Origin: Chytridium lagenaria | Taxonomy: Eukaryota > Chytridiomycota > Chytridiomycetes > Chytridiales > Chytridiaceae | Length of the DNA: 64,000 nucleotides | Assembly: GCA_025449115.1 (NCBI GenBank) | Contig: JAHLKC010000177.1 | Location: 1-64,000 of the forward strand | Reading direction: 5' to 3' | In this document: positions 32,933 through 44,897 of the stretch, piece after piece | How positions within the stretch are numbered: position 1 is the stretch's first letter | Layout of the letters: each line of letters opens with the position of its first letter | The notes under the pieces: generated by a model | What the model saw: only the letters and a program-made list of their open reading frames with translations | What the model was told of the DNA's origin: nothing | Databases searched by the model: none | Made by a program: the position numbers and the translations under genes

Positions 32933-34129
32933 TTGTTCGAAAAATGTCAAACTGATTTCTTAATTGCAACTCCGATCAACAGCATATATCTTGGTTGGAT
33001 GGGGTTGCTAACATTAGCATCATGGCCAAGCATCAGACGTCCCCTAAGATTCTTCATTGCCCTCTTCGGATGCATCATCATCGTCGCCCTCCTCCCGCCT
33101 CTTCGTCGTCCTCACCACCATCTCCCTCCACCCCCTCTCAACCCCCCGAACTTTCCGACTCCACCCCAGAACCCGAACTCATCCCACAAGAACCCTCTGT
33201 CAACTTTCGCAATGACTTTAACAGGGTCACCTCCATCCCCGCATCCCGTTTTCAACCCATTCCAAAACGCATCTGGACCTTCTGGGACGGCAACGAAGAC
33301 GACATCCCCTGGATGATCACCGCCATGATGAAAGGTTGGAGTTTCCACAACCCTTCCTACAACATCACCGTCATCTGTTCCTCCAAAGTCTGGGACTACC
33401 TCTCCACCCCTCTCCCCCACAATTTCTGGGACGGAGCCATCACACGTCAACAAAAAGCCAACTGGGTGCGTCTCGCCATCCTCTCTGAACACGGAGGATT
33501 CTGGATCGACGCATCAACCATCATCACAGGAAGTCTAGATTACATTCTTGATCGTCAACGTCACCAACAAACCGAGCATTTGCATTCTACCTGGATTACT
33601 TTACCTCAACAAAGCCATCCCCGTTTACGAGACCTACTTTCTCGCCACCATCCCACATGGACAATGGATATCAGCCTGGTTCAATGAATACAACATGGTC
33701 TTTTCAAATTTCGGTTGTCGTGACGAATACCTCGATTACCTCCGCTACATGCACGGAGACAGCGGGTACAACCAAATCGTCCAAAACATCAACGACCACA
33801 GCTACCTTAAACTCGCCATCGCGTCACAACGCGTCCTCACATTTCGTAACATCCCTCTTCCCGATCGTCAAGAAGCCGTCAAGATCCCGTATAAGCTTCT
33901 TGAGGAAAGCGGGTATGATGATTGGGAGTATGCGAGGAATCTGTTGATGCCCATAAAGACGGGACAGGAGATTTCGTTGGCTTATAAAATGAGGATGAAT
34001 ACGAGGGTGGCTATTGATGAGATTTTGGCTGGGAGGACTACTATGCCGGTGAAGGATAGCTTGTTTGGGAGGTTTGTGTTGAGGTTTGGGGATATTCATG
34101 GGGTGTTGCTGAGGGTAAATCATGGATAA
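32933..34129 (+). CDS. Type-II membrane glycosyltransferase, Caps_synth/GT32 type (copy 5), frame breaks
   Basis: The anchor FFIALFGCIIIVALLPPL is in the frame starting at 32933. Near 33090-33120 the reading moves to the frame with IPKRIWTFWDGNEDDIPWMI, QKANWVRLAILSEHGGFWID and ASTIITGSLDYILDRQ, and near 33570-33610 to VYETYFLATIPHGQWISAWF, NEYNMVFSNFGCRD, QIVQNINDHSYLKLAIASQR and SLFGRFVLRF. Blocks are in the same order as in copies 1 and 3, so all parts of the enzyme are present. ATG at 32999 (MGLLTLASWP) is a likelier start because it places the anchor close to the N-terminus. The fragment at 53526-53760 is most similar to the C-terminal half of this copy. Functional if the two frame breaks are sequence errors. 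Confidence 0.8.
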
Positions 34130-34389
34130 AGAAGGACATGCGTGATAAGGTGTAGTGGCGGGACTGGGATTATGCCATGGGTACTGCGGGCGTATGGATG
34201 AATGCCCTCTTGTAAATAATTGAAATTAGCGGAGTCTAATTTATTCTCTCAATAAAAACCCATACTTTCCCCCTAAAAACACCAAACTAGCCAAAAGCAC
34301 AACTAACAAACAACAAATGACGCATAATAACGCTCCCAAAAAAATATCACAAAATCCACGCCCTCCATCCTATTAAAAAGCCTCCAAAA

Positions 34390-36340
34390 CTACAAAAGCA
34401 CCAACCCAAGTTTCTCAGGTTTAATATCCGTACACCTATAATTATACAAATAATAATTCAAATTTCCATCTCCCCGTCCAAACTTGAGTTCATCCAAAAA
34501 CACTTGATTATCTTTCAAATTCAAGCAATTAAACACATCAAAGTCATTCTACGTAAAAAAAAAAGGGGGTGTCAGTAAGAAAACCGGGGAGGGAGGGGGA
34601 AAATGTTAAATCAAACCTTTTTCGCGAGAATAAGCGCATCCTTCATCAAATCCTGTAAACGCTTCGTATCCCCTCCCATACCCTTTGGCGCAAAATAAAA
34701 GAGGTAGGCTGCCTTGATATGGGTGTGTTTGGGGTTCCCAATAACAGATGACGGAAGAGAGTAGAACGAGTAAAAATCGGTGATGGTTTTAGTTTCAGGG
34801 TCCTACACAACCGCGATTAATATGTAGATAAGAAAGTGGGGGTTGTCCAACGCTCAAAGAAACACTACCTCTACAACGTTACTGTAAACAACAGTCTTTA
34901 AGGGTAACAACCAATGCTTCACTTCCGCTTCACTAAAATGCGGCGCAACCTCAAACCGCGAAAGATACTCATTCAACAATTTCTGTACAGCAGGTACATC
35001 ACGAGCTTCCATAGCCCTCGTCCCAGGAATCAGTGGCGCCTATAAAACCAACCAAAAAAAACAATATAAATCATCCACCCCCGCTTGCATTTTCACAAAC
35101 CTCTGGAAGCTTGTACCGCCTGATGGTAGCTGCCATGGTTGTCTTTGACGATAACGACGAGAACCCAGTTTCAATCAGTTTCTTGGGATGAAGCGATCGA
35201 TGATAGTATCGACAAGTGGAGAAGGGTTTGGGGAGGTAAGCGCCTGCCGTGTACACTGCTTGAAAGATGCCTTCAAGATTGACGAGTCGGGTGATTTCTT
35301 TGATGAGGATAGGGGCTAGACGTTTTGAACGAAGTTTCTTGTGAACGCAGAGGAAGTTGATTTCAACGAGCTTGATCTTTCTAAGGAAGGTCAGCTTTTT
35401 TATTTTATGAGGGTGTGTGTGTGTGTGTAGGAGGGGGGTGGGAATTGTTTAGAAGAGTCGGTTTCTTACTTTTCATGCACATTCATATCAGCCGGGATAC
35501 CGCTAATAAAAGCAACGAGCTTTTTGTTGGACGTGACGCGAACACCAAGATGCCATACTTTCTTCCATCCAGGAGGTTGAAGAGCCCTAAAAAAAAACCC
35601 CCCCATCAGCAACCAAATCCATTCCCAACTCCCTACCATTTCAAAAACTCTGCCGAATAATCAAACCGAAACATGGCATCATCATCCTCAACGTAATTCA
35701 ACGTAAGCAATTCATATACTTCCTTAATCTACTTTTCATCAACAAAAAAACGGCATCAAAAGATAACCTGCGCTTCCTGCGTGATATCAATCATGGACCA
35801 CTCAACCCGTCTTTGAGTGGATACGGTTCTTTTTGAATGTCAGCGACAGTCTTGGTCTCAATCACCCCATCCTCAACCACAGTCTCATCTACCTGATAAG
35901 CATTCAACGGGTAAGAAAAAAGTCTTCACCTGTCCGCGTCACAGGTTGCGTGCTCCAGAATTTATACATACTCCACCCCTTCTCCTCCTTTGAGTTCGTC
36001 TCCTTATCCGTCAACATCCCCATACTTCCAAGCTTCACAACGTCAACACCGTCAAAAAAAGTCCACTCACCCTCGCCACCAACGATTGTAAAGCCGTCAT
36101 ACTCACAGATCCACCTTCAACTGCCGTCGCTGCATTCGCATGTTTCGAGGACTCTGCGACCGCAACGGTTTTCCCAACGTTATCAACAGCGGCTTCAGTT
36201 CCAGACTTCTTCTTGGGCTTCTTCTTCTTCTTCTTTACGGATCCCGGGGTAGTGGCATCCAGTACATTCTCGGGTGGATCGTCGTCTTCAACGTCTTCAA
36301 CGTCAACGGGATCCGCTGGCTTCATCTCTTCAATCCGCAT
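34390..36340 (-). CDS. NMT1: Glycylpeptide N-tetradecanoyltransferase (N-myristoyltransferase)
   Basis: The enzyme transfers myristate from myristoyl-CoA to N-terminal glycines of proteins. Minus-strand exons give an acidic start ([20 protein letters not shown]), a ribosome-targeting-type lysine run ([12 protein letters not shown]), KFWSTQPV, the '[15 protein letters not shown]' block, the family signature [19 protein letters not shown] followed by [20 protein letters not shown], then [20 protein letters not shown] and [14 protein letters not shown], and the C-terminus [20 protein letters not shown], ending GLVLL. The first exon is 36071-36340, and six or more short introns follow. Frame changes are needed near 35800 and 35640. 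Start is chosen at 36340 because no upstream ATG is in frame with the acidic block. Confidence 0.93.
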
Positions 36341-36618
36341 TGTTGATGCGTTTTTGTTGGTTCGGATTTTTTTGGAATGGATGTTGACAAACAGACTGGA
36401 TATCCAAATCACACTGCGCAAAAGGATGTACAGATGAGTTCTATTAATGTGCTCAGGAAAAGTGTATAGATAGGAATAAAGGTATCCTCACAAGATCTCA
36501 AAACATTTCCACGCAGTAAAATAGTATGCTGTTAAAATATACAAAAAAGGGGGGTACAGAAACCGCACCCACCCACCACCATCACCACCACCCCGCGCCG
36601 CCACCCCTTCCAACGTCT

Positions 36619-39600
36619 TTAAAGGAGAATCAACCTCACCCCCTTCAATTTCGAAAGATCCTCAAGATGATTCCATTTACACGACGCCAAACACATATTC
36701 TAAAAAAAACAAAAAAAAACAACAGTTAAGTAATCCTCCATCGAAAAAATAAAAACAAACATACCCTATGCACTCCAATCCGTTTCGCCACAGGCCCAAT
36801 AACATCAACAGAAAACTTTGCCTTCACAAACACCAAATCAAGACGAATATTGGGATAGACGTGATCAAGTGTCTACAACAAAAAGAAGAAAAAGAGGATT
36901 AACAGCCACCAAAAAAAAAAAAGGAAGCGCTTACAATACAATTCGCCTCCAAAGATCCCGGTATAATCTTCCTCCCGCTCATAACAGTGCTATATACAAA
37001 AAAGTCAAAAATGGGGTGTTTCAATAAATGAAAACACATACCACAATAACAAGCCTTGAAGAAGGCTCATTGATCAAGACGTAATGAATAACACTATTCA
37101 AATCATGAATCGGATCCTCCCCATCCGTAAAATACGCCCTAAAAAAAACACATTCACAAATCATTTTTAAAAAAACAAAAAACAAAAAACAAAAACAAAA
37201 ACAAACAAAAAATAAAAACACATCATCAACTCATCCCCCGCGTAAAAAAAATCAAAAAAAAACAAGAAAAAAACATACACAGGATGATCCCTAGCTTCAT
37301 GCACCCACCGCTTCACCTTCTCCAAAACCCTCCCCCTCAACCTCCCTCCCCTCCTCACACCACCCAACCCTTCCCTCCTTTCCCCCCCGCTCCTCCTCAC
37401 CAGGCACCGAAGCATCCAACGTCTCATCTGACCGCATCTTCCTCGCCGCAGGTCGAAGCGGATCCGTCGTTTCCATATCATCCAACCCCCCAACCCCATA
37501 CACAAGCACAGCAGCAAGCCGCACAAGCCGTACACGATTATGAACAGCATACATAAACACAAACAATCCCATAAAGAACGTGAGAAACGTCGCAACAATG
37601 GTGGGTGCGTACCTAAAAAAAAAAGGGTGTCAGGGGGGTGGGGGGCGTGTTTCAAAAAAGCAAAAAAGTAAATCCTTACAAAGCATTCCCAATAATCGCC
37701 ACCAAAACCATCAACCCACCTCCCACCACAAACCACCCCCCCGCCAACGCATCCATCTTCACCATCTTCTTCTCCTCCAACGCACAACAGGCGTCCCCTC
37801 CTCCCCCCCATCCTCGCAAGTCTCAACCTCACCACCGCCGAAACCGCCACAAAACTCGCCAACACCGACAAAAACGCCATAGCAAACACAAGTCCCAGCA
37901 GTGTGGTGCTCCCCCAACAATCACGTAAAGGAGCGTGCAGAGGAGGAGAAAGGAGAGCGGGATGAGAGGTCGGCTTTTGCTGGAGGATTGGGTGAAATGC
38001 GGGGAGGATGGGAGTTTGGGGGCTCGCGTTGTAGGGAGGGAGGCGTCGGTGGCGAAACGTTGGAGAGAGAGGTCATCTGTGTCGGGACGGCGGCATTGGG
38101 CTTTGATACGGGGTGGGCGGTAGAGAAGGAAAGGGGGGAGGATGTTGTCTAAAGCCATGACTTCAATCAAACCACCTAATGGTAAACTGTTAGAAAAAGC
38201 ATGGATACCCTGATTCACGTAAGAGTAAAGTGGCCGTTGCAGTTTCCAAAAGCATCGATACTCTTCTTCACGTAAAAGAAAAGTGGTCGTTGCAGTTTCC
38301 TCATATTGCTCTTCTTATTGCACAAAGTCCCCTTCTTCACGTAACAGAAAAGTGGTCGTTGGCAGTTTCCTCATATTGCTCTTCTTATTGTACCAAAGTC
38401 CCCTTCTTCACGTAAGAGTAAAAATGGTCGTTGCAGTTCCTCATATCACTCTCTCACTATACAAACATCCCCTTCATCACAAGACCAAAACGATCGTCGA
38501 AAGAGTACAAAAAGCCAATCAAACAAGAAAAAATACTTACAAACTCCAACAAAAGCCGTCAAAACACTCCACAAAGCACAATAACAGCATCCACAGCAAC
38601 ATCGTAGTCAACCACCCCCAAGTTTTCGTTGCAGCACCCCGAACATAATCCTCGCCAATGTTCTTGTGGGTAGTAGCAGCAGCAGCCATGACGGAGATGA
38701 CGACATCCGAGTTTGCGAGAATCGTGGGAATGGGGAGGATGGAGAGAGCAAGGATCGATAAAATGGGGTTGCAGAAAAGAACCACTTAAGGATGAAAAAG
38801 TCAGACAAGAAAAAGGGTTTTAAAGAATAACTTACAGTAGCACATGTTCCTCAACGTCTTTGGGAACACACCGGGAGCCTGCTCCTCCACGTAATTAATG
38901 GAAGCCTCAAACCCTGCACAAGGAGGAACACAAACGTCAAAAAACCGAATAGGGTAAAAAATTCTATGAATGGAGGGGTGGTGATGATGATTTAGACATG
39001 AAAAAGACTTACCAGTAACTCCAACCATCCCAACGCAATATCCAAAAAAGATATCCGTAAAACACAGACCCAGATCTAGACGGAGACGCCAAATTTCTCC
39101 CCAAAAACGCTATCCCCAAACCCAACTCCACCGCCACTCGTGAGCCCAGAGAACAGGGAAACAAGCACAGCGATGGCAACGGTGATGATGGTGGCGACAT
39201 GGAGGAGGAGAATGGCTAAACTGACTTTTGAGGATTCTTTTACACCCTAAAAAATATGGTTAGGTGAATCGAAAGGTCGACTTACAAACATGGTGAGAAT
39301 ACTAAAGAAGAATAGGATCGCCAAGGTAACCCAGAATGTGCTAATACTTCCAAATTCGGACGAAGCGTAAGCGGACGCAGATGCAGCAGAGACGAGGGCT
39401 TTACGAATACATAAGATGTAAGTATTATACTACTAAAACGGGAAGAAAATATATCAAAGACACAACCTGTGGCAATGTAATCCAAAAGCGTGCAACAGGC
39501 CACAATGGCTGCAATGGACCTTGTTCGAAAACAACATCATGGCACTGTAACTCCCTCCATTCATTGGAACAGTCACTCCCACCTTTAAAAGGTAAGAGAA

Positions 39601-40798
39601 TTGAACCAACAACAAGTAAATCATACCTCTTGAATGACGCGCCTAAATACGAAAAGTGAAATACACACTAACATCAAACTGATGGGAGCAAACTTTCCTG
39701 CCGCCTGCGTGGTGACTCCCACCGTGTACAAAATGGATCCCATCAGATCGTTGGCAGCTACAAAAAAGGTGGTGTTAGTCAATCCAACAGAATTCAAAAA
39801 GAGTCTCACCAATAGCTGTCGCCGTCCACTGCCCAATCTTTGCATGCCTTCATCCTTGTGTCCTCCATGACCCGGTTCACTGTCACTTTTCTTTTCACCA
39901 CCTCCAACACCAAGCCTAGCCATAAACGATTTTTCGTCCCAAAGGTCATCAATCCAAGTCACACTACCCCATCCCGAGAACCCTCCCTCTACATCCTTGA
40001 CAGGTTCATCGTCGAAAAAATAAGATACTGCGAGATCCCGACATGAGCCCTGGCGAGTATGACTGAATGGCATCGCGGTCTTCAAGATCTTCATCATTAT
40101 CTTCATATTGGTGGGTAAGGCTTTCGTTCATGTCGGGTTGGGTGACGACGGTCTGGGGGTGTTGGACTGGGAAGCTCTTCGACGAGCACCTGTAACAGGA
40201 GGGTGGAGGAGGGTGGCGGGGGTGACGACGGTGACTCCAAAACTGGTCTGCAGTCCATTGTTCCCATGTGTAGATTTTTGACCGGATCGTGCGTGAAGGG
40301 GTAACCGAGGCTGGGATTGCTTTGACATTGAGAGAGGTTCTCCGTTATCATCATAGACTCCATCTCCCCGATGGCTCTTTCGGTTTCTCATGGCGGGTGG
40401 TGTGGAGAATGGGTGCGCGCTTCTTGTCAATAGCAGCATTCATGTCGGATATGCCCGTTCCAGGGGCTGCAGCGGTTCTGTTTACAAGGATGGAAGCAAG
40501 TCCGGCATCAGACTTTTCCGAGGTCAAATAAGACTCTTCCGCATCCTTTAAAGCGGACGCTGCATTCCCCGAGATTTCTACGACATTTGCAAACGTGACG
40601 GTGGATGCGAGTCTCTCTGCCCCAATGTTTGTCTGCGTGGTAGATGAATCCTCGGACCTTTGCTACCTTCCTCCACAAGATTGGTAAGCAGCCTTTGGTC
40701 CACATCCGGATTGATAGCGTTTGAGTCTGGGCCTGGGATTGTGGTTGGTGCAGCCTTCCAACCCAAGTCGGAATCGACGCGCTGCTAGCGGATGACAT
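36619..40798 (-). CDS. Large amino-acid permease (APC superfamily) with cytosolic C-terminal domain
   Basis: A multi-exon minus-strand gene. After a charged, Ser-rich N-terminus, IGQWTATAIAANDLMGSILY and TVGVTTQAAGKFAPISLMLV open the membrane domain, then VGVTVPMNGGSYSAMM (the 'LNGGxYN' loop of the family), IAAIVACCTLLDYIA, ALVSAASASAYASSEFG, GFEASINYVEEQAPGVFPKT, FCNPILSILALSILPIPTIL, GVLTAFVGV, GLIEVMALDNILPPFLL and VFAMAFLSVLASFVAVSAV. The C-terminus is soluble: VLEKVKRWVHEARDHPV, DGEDPIHDLNSVIHYVLINE, LVFVKAKFSVDVIGPVAKRI, NMCLASCKWNHLEDLSKLKG. This resembles APC proteins whose tail has a stress-protein-like fold. About ten introns, mostly under 100 bp; the one at 38176-38540 is long and holds a minisatellite. 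Frame changes occur in the N-terminal exon. Likely substrate: amino acids, by family only. Confidence 0.85.
38213..38478. repeat. Minisatellite, about four units of 65-70 bp, inside a permease intron
   Basis: Imperfect tandem units each contain CACGTAA, AGTGGTCGTTGCAGTTTCC, TCATATTGCTCTTCTTATTG and CAAAGTCCCCTTCTTCACG. The two central units are nearly identical and the outer ones more diverged. The array accounts for most of the unusual length of the intron at 38176-38540. Confidence 0.9.
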
Positions 40799-41467
40799 GT
40801 GTGGTGTGCTTTCTGGTTTGAAAAAGCCGATAAGGATGCAAAGACTGTTTTTAATTCATCCAAAGCCAAGTGACAGAAGGATGGATGACACCTGAGATTG
40901 AATTTGGTGATGGTGATGGGTAGCTGGTAGGCTGCAGATTTGCAGAGGATGGGTGGGTGAATGCGATGGATGGATGGATGGATGTATGGTGAGAGATGTG
41001 AATTATTGCAAGACGTGTGTTTTGGACAATAAAGCCTCTGCTCCAAAGTTTTCTGAAATAAATAAATATAAATTTTTCACAAAGGACACGAAAAGTAAGT
41101 AATATAAATATATAGTTTGCACTCACTCCCTTTGCAGGAAGGTTTCTAGAACAAACAATGACATGAATGAATGAAGGAATGAATGATGGTTAGAGTAAAG
41201 CAGGTACGATGTATGTATGTAGTGTATAGTAAATAATAAATGAGAAAAAAGGGCTTTAACGGTATATATAAATGAAGAAAAAGAATGTGATGATTGGTAT
41301 GTATGATATGTAGACACAGTCCCACCTGCAGCATGAGGACGTGAATATGAATACATAGCTCCTCCAAGAGGCTATCATCCAAGTGTATAGACAGCAACTT
41401 GCAAGAGAAAGAAGGACTATCTACCTTATAGAAAGTAATATGTATATAGTATGTACATAAGTATATA

Positions 41468-42164
41468 CAGTGCGTGACACCAAAGATAGGTACGAAAATA
41501 ATTAAGAGGTCTAAACTTTATACTCACTGTCGACGCTTACATAACGTGTAAAAAGCTCTCTGTTACGCTATTCTCCTCGCTTCCCGCATCAAATGACAGA
41601 GAGCTTTTCTCTCTGTCATGTCTGGGTCATCTTTTATACAGCCTCAAAGTTTATTAATTGTGAAAATTTTTAATTAATGACCTTCAGAAATATTTGCCAC
41701 CCAATACATATAAAAATTGTGAAAATTTTCATATTGGTATCAAACGGAAGCTGAGAACGAGGGGAATGCTACGAAATGTACACTGTGGGATGTTATTTCA
41801 TTGTGTTTTTCCGTCATATCTTTGAACGGTAAGAAATCTCATAAAAATTTCAAAAATAATTTTTGAAAAAAAAAAAATGTTACACATTTTGTTTTGTTGT
41901 TGTTATGATGCGATGGTGGGCATTGCAAGATGTGCGAATAGCACCATTGCACTCCCAGTCATATGTTTTTTTAACAAAATATCAAGAAAATCAAAGATGA
42001 AAATTTTTCAATTAGTAGAGATTTTTTTGCCGCCCCCCTAATATGTCCGTTTTCATACGCCCCACAAGACCCCCTTAGAAGATTGGGGTCGGAAATGCTT
42101 CCTAGAGGAGATATGGGCATATTGGGGTCGAAATTTTCGTACCTATCTTTGGTGTCACGCACTG
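41468..42164. mobile_element. Tc1/mariner-type MITE, 697 bp, with 32-bp perfect TIRs and TA duplication
   Basis: The left end begins CAGTGCGTGACACCAAAGAT (41468-41499) and the right end (42133-42164) is its perfect reverse complement over 32 bp. Both ends are flanked by TA (41466-41467 and 42165-42166), the target duplication of the Tc1/mariner/IS630 superfamily, and the termini begin CAGT as in many of its members. The interior is AT-rich and has no transposase-sized frame (the longest is about 63 codons), so the copy is non-autonomous. Perfect TIRs suggest recent insertion. It lies in the intergenic region between the permease and VMA6 genes. Confidence 0.93.
41551..41618. repeat. Alternative hairpins inside the MITE
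   Basis: AAAAGCTCTCTGT (41551-41563) is the perfect complement of ACAGAGAGCTTTT (41596-41608). The same middle arm, as TGACAGAGAG (41594-41603), also pairs perfectly with CTCTCTGTCA (41609-41618) across a 5-base loop. Two mutually exclusive stems are therefore possible. Confidence 0.85.
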
Positions 42165-42176
42165 TAGGTGGATGTT

Positions 42177-42203
42177 GTAATGAATGAATGAATGAATGAA
42201 TGA
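42177..42203. repeat. (TGAA)n microsatellite next to the MITE
   Basis: About six TGAA units start some 12 bp beyond the right TIR. Similar TGAA/GGAT tetranucleotides occur on the other side of the element at 41160-41185. Confidence 0.85.
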
Positions 42204-43305
42204 GCAGGGATGTCGAATGGAATGGATGAGTACATATAAATACCTATGTATATAATGTATATATTTTTTTAATGTGTGTGTGTGACGTGATGAATTTTAA
42301 ATAATATTATTCTTTTCTTTTCTATTAATTATCTGATGATGACAAAAGACAAAAAAACGTTTATTATAAATTCAATTTAATTAATAATTAATAAAATATG
42401 TTGAACCTTATTTTTTAATTGGGTAATTAATAATATATATGTATGAGATAATAAGGCTTTGAACTCTATTTTTAAATATATTTACCATCCATATGTACTT
42501 ATTCCATCCTGATCATTCATCATCATCATCCTCATCCTCTATTACTCACTCACTCACTACTTTCTTACTCACTCACTCACTCACTCACTCTCCTACCTAC
42601 ATTTATTCCTACCTGTCACCTATTGGGTATATATACAAGTGTCCATGCATAACCATGATAACCATGAATGCATGTGCATGCATGCGCAATTCATATTCAT
42701 ATTCACATAAATAATTACATTCATCATCAATGGAAATAAATAAATAAATATTCCAACCTACCTACATAGGTACCTTGCTCAAGGCAAATGTATAAATGGC
42801 TATGTACATCCTCAACAATCTAGCCATATTTCCAACCATCCATCCAGCCAGCCATTAACAAAATATGCAGTTGAAATCACCTATACAATTATCAACGTAT
42901 CCTAAATGATTCGATGCACATTCAAACACAGCTTCCCTCTCAGCTGCCGTCAAGCAATCTGTATCTTCACCACCAGCACCCTGCAATCTGACTGTCATAT
43001 TGATACCTATAACCTTTCCTCGACAAAGATTATGTGTGGATGTAACAGACTTGAGCGGTTAATGCTAACCACCACCAGCTATCATAGACGAGATCCCCAA
43101 ACAACCTTTGACCCAACAGCCTATTGATCCAGTCCTTATGATATAACATAAAGTGATTCGCGAGATGCTACAAGCAGAGGAACGAGTGCCGTATTTTGTA
43201 ATGAATGAGTCCCATTTCCTGTGATGGTGAGCTACATACATCATCCACCCTTCAAATCCAAAGATCAAACAAGTGAAAATTATTTTGGAGAGCAATATTT
43301 AAACG

Positions 43306-44897
43306 ATGGAGGCCCTCTTCTTCAACACCGACACGGGCTACCTCGAGGGGATCGTCAGAGGATACAAGGCTGGAATCTTGAACTCGTCAAACTACCTCAA
43401 CCTCACTCAGTGTGAGACCCTGGAGGGTGCGTTTTTAATGCAGCTCTCTGTTTTTCATTGTCTGTTTTTTTGGCTGCTCTTTTGTGATTGATTGTTGGTC
43501 CATTCGAGTTCGACTCAAGCATCACTTGTCCTGGTGTGTGTGAATGCTAAAGGGAGTTACCCTCTGATGATGGGATGGTGGATGGAGAGTTTCATATGGA
43601 TGGACTTGATTACTGCTCTTGGATTTTAATGTCAACTGACAAGAGGACAATGAGAACCTTTTACATGGCACAAGACTTTTTCTTGGCATTCTCATGCGCG
43701 ATTCTAACCACTAAGGGATTACTCTTTAATTCTTAATTCTACAACATACCAAACCCAACGCCTTCAGATTTGAAGCTCCAGCTCTCCTCCACAGACTACG
43801 GAAACTTTCTCCAAAACGAACCCTCTCCTCTCGCCACCACCACGATAGCCGAGAAAGCCCGCGACAAGCTTGTGAGCGAGTTTCGTTACCTTCAAGCCCA
43901 TGCCGTTGCACCTCTTTCAACATTTTTGGATTACATCACTTATGGATACATGATTGACAATGTGATTCTTCTCATCACGGGGACTTTGCATGAGAGGGAT
44001 ACTCATGAGTTGTTGGAGCGGTGCATCCTCTTGGCTTGTTGATTCCATTGCGGCTTTGTGTGTGGCGACAAATGTTCAGGAGCTTTTTAGCACTGTCCTT
44101 GTGGAGACTCCCTTGGGTACGCTCGTTTTTTATACATTTTCTTGATATGATCATGTGTACTTATCACATTTGTTTGATAATGCAGCTCCTTACTTTGAAA
44201 AGTGTTTGTCTGCTCAGGACCTTGATGAGATGAACATTGAAATCATTCGAAACACCTTGTACAAGGCTTACTTGGAAGACTTTTACGAGTTTTGCCAGAG
44301 TCTTGGCGGTCCAACCGCTGAAGTGATGGAGGAGATTTTGCAGGTGAATTACATCTTTCTGCTATTTGACGTCTTTTACGACCCAGAACCCACTAACCGA
44401 GTCCACCATCCTACAGTTTGAGGCGACCGTCGCGTCCTCAACATCACCATCAACAGTTTCAACACGGAGCTCTCGAAAGATGACCGTCAAAAGCTTTTCC
44501 CCAACTTGTGGGAGGTTGTTTCCCGATGGATTCGTGAAACTGTCCAGGGCGGATGATATCGATCAAGTTCGATTCGCCGTCGAGCCTTACTCAGAGTACA
44601 AGGAATTTTTCGATTCTGTTGCCGCTGGTGGCGTTGGAGGGAATGAGAGATCTTTGGAGGATCGGTTCTTTGAGCATGAGGTGCATCTTAATCGGAAATC
44701 ATTCTTGAGGCAGTTTCAGTATGGTGTTTTTTTATGCTTATATCAAGTTGAAGGAACAGGAGGTAAAATAGGCTGGTGTTCTTATTTTTTTAATTCTAAT
44801 TCGTGCTTTTGAAAAGATTCGTAACATTATCTGGATCTCGGAATGTATCGCGCAACAACAAAAGGAGCGCGTGAACAACTATATCACTATTTTTTAA
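43306..44897 (+). CDS. VMA6: V-type proton ATPase subunit d (VMA6)
   Basis: Subunit d couples the central rotor of the V-ATPase to the membrane c-ring. Exons are 43306-43426, 43768-44116, 44186-44343, 44417-44762 and 44817-44897. The protein reads [138 protein letters not shown] and ends [20 protein letters not shown] with ITIF. All are family signatures over the whole length. Frame changes are needed near 44022, 44420, 44490 and 44728. Domain order and splice sites are otherwise regular, so the gene is probably intact. Confidence 0.95.

Larger units (their letters stand above)
40799..43305. other. 2.5-kb AT-rich gene-free region with microsatellites and a MITE
   Basis: This lies between the divergent permease and VMA6 genes. 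It holds GGAT-type runs at 40965-40985, TGAA runs at 41160-41185 and 42177-42203, ACTC runs at 42541-42590, a purine/pyrimidine ATGCATG patch at 42665-42690, and the TIR element at 41468-42164. I see no protein-coding gene. The promoters of the two flanking genes presumably lie at its ends. Confidence 0.6.

Noticed and set aside
37167..37889. 240-codon Cys/Arg/Gly-rich minus-strand frame as one protein
   Set aside because: Only its first part (VFAMAFLSVLASFVAVSAV) and one short later block (VLEKVKRWVHEARDHPV) belong to permease exons; the rest is intron or wrong frame.
38213..38478. CRISPR-like array
   Set aside because: Units are directly adjacent, without unique spacers of constant length, and lie in an intron of a eukaryotic gene; it is a minisatellite.
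41468..42164. Transposase gene within the TIR element
   Set aside because: The longest internal frame is about 63 codons with no DDE/D-type motif.
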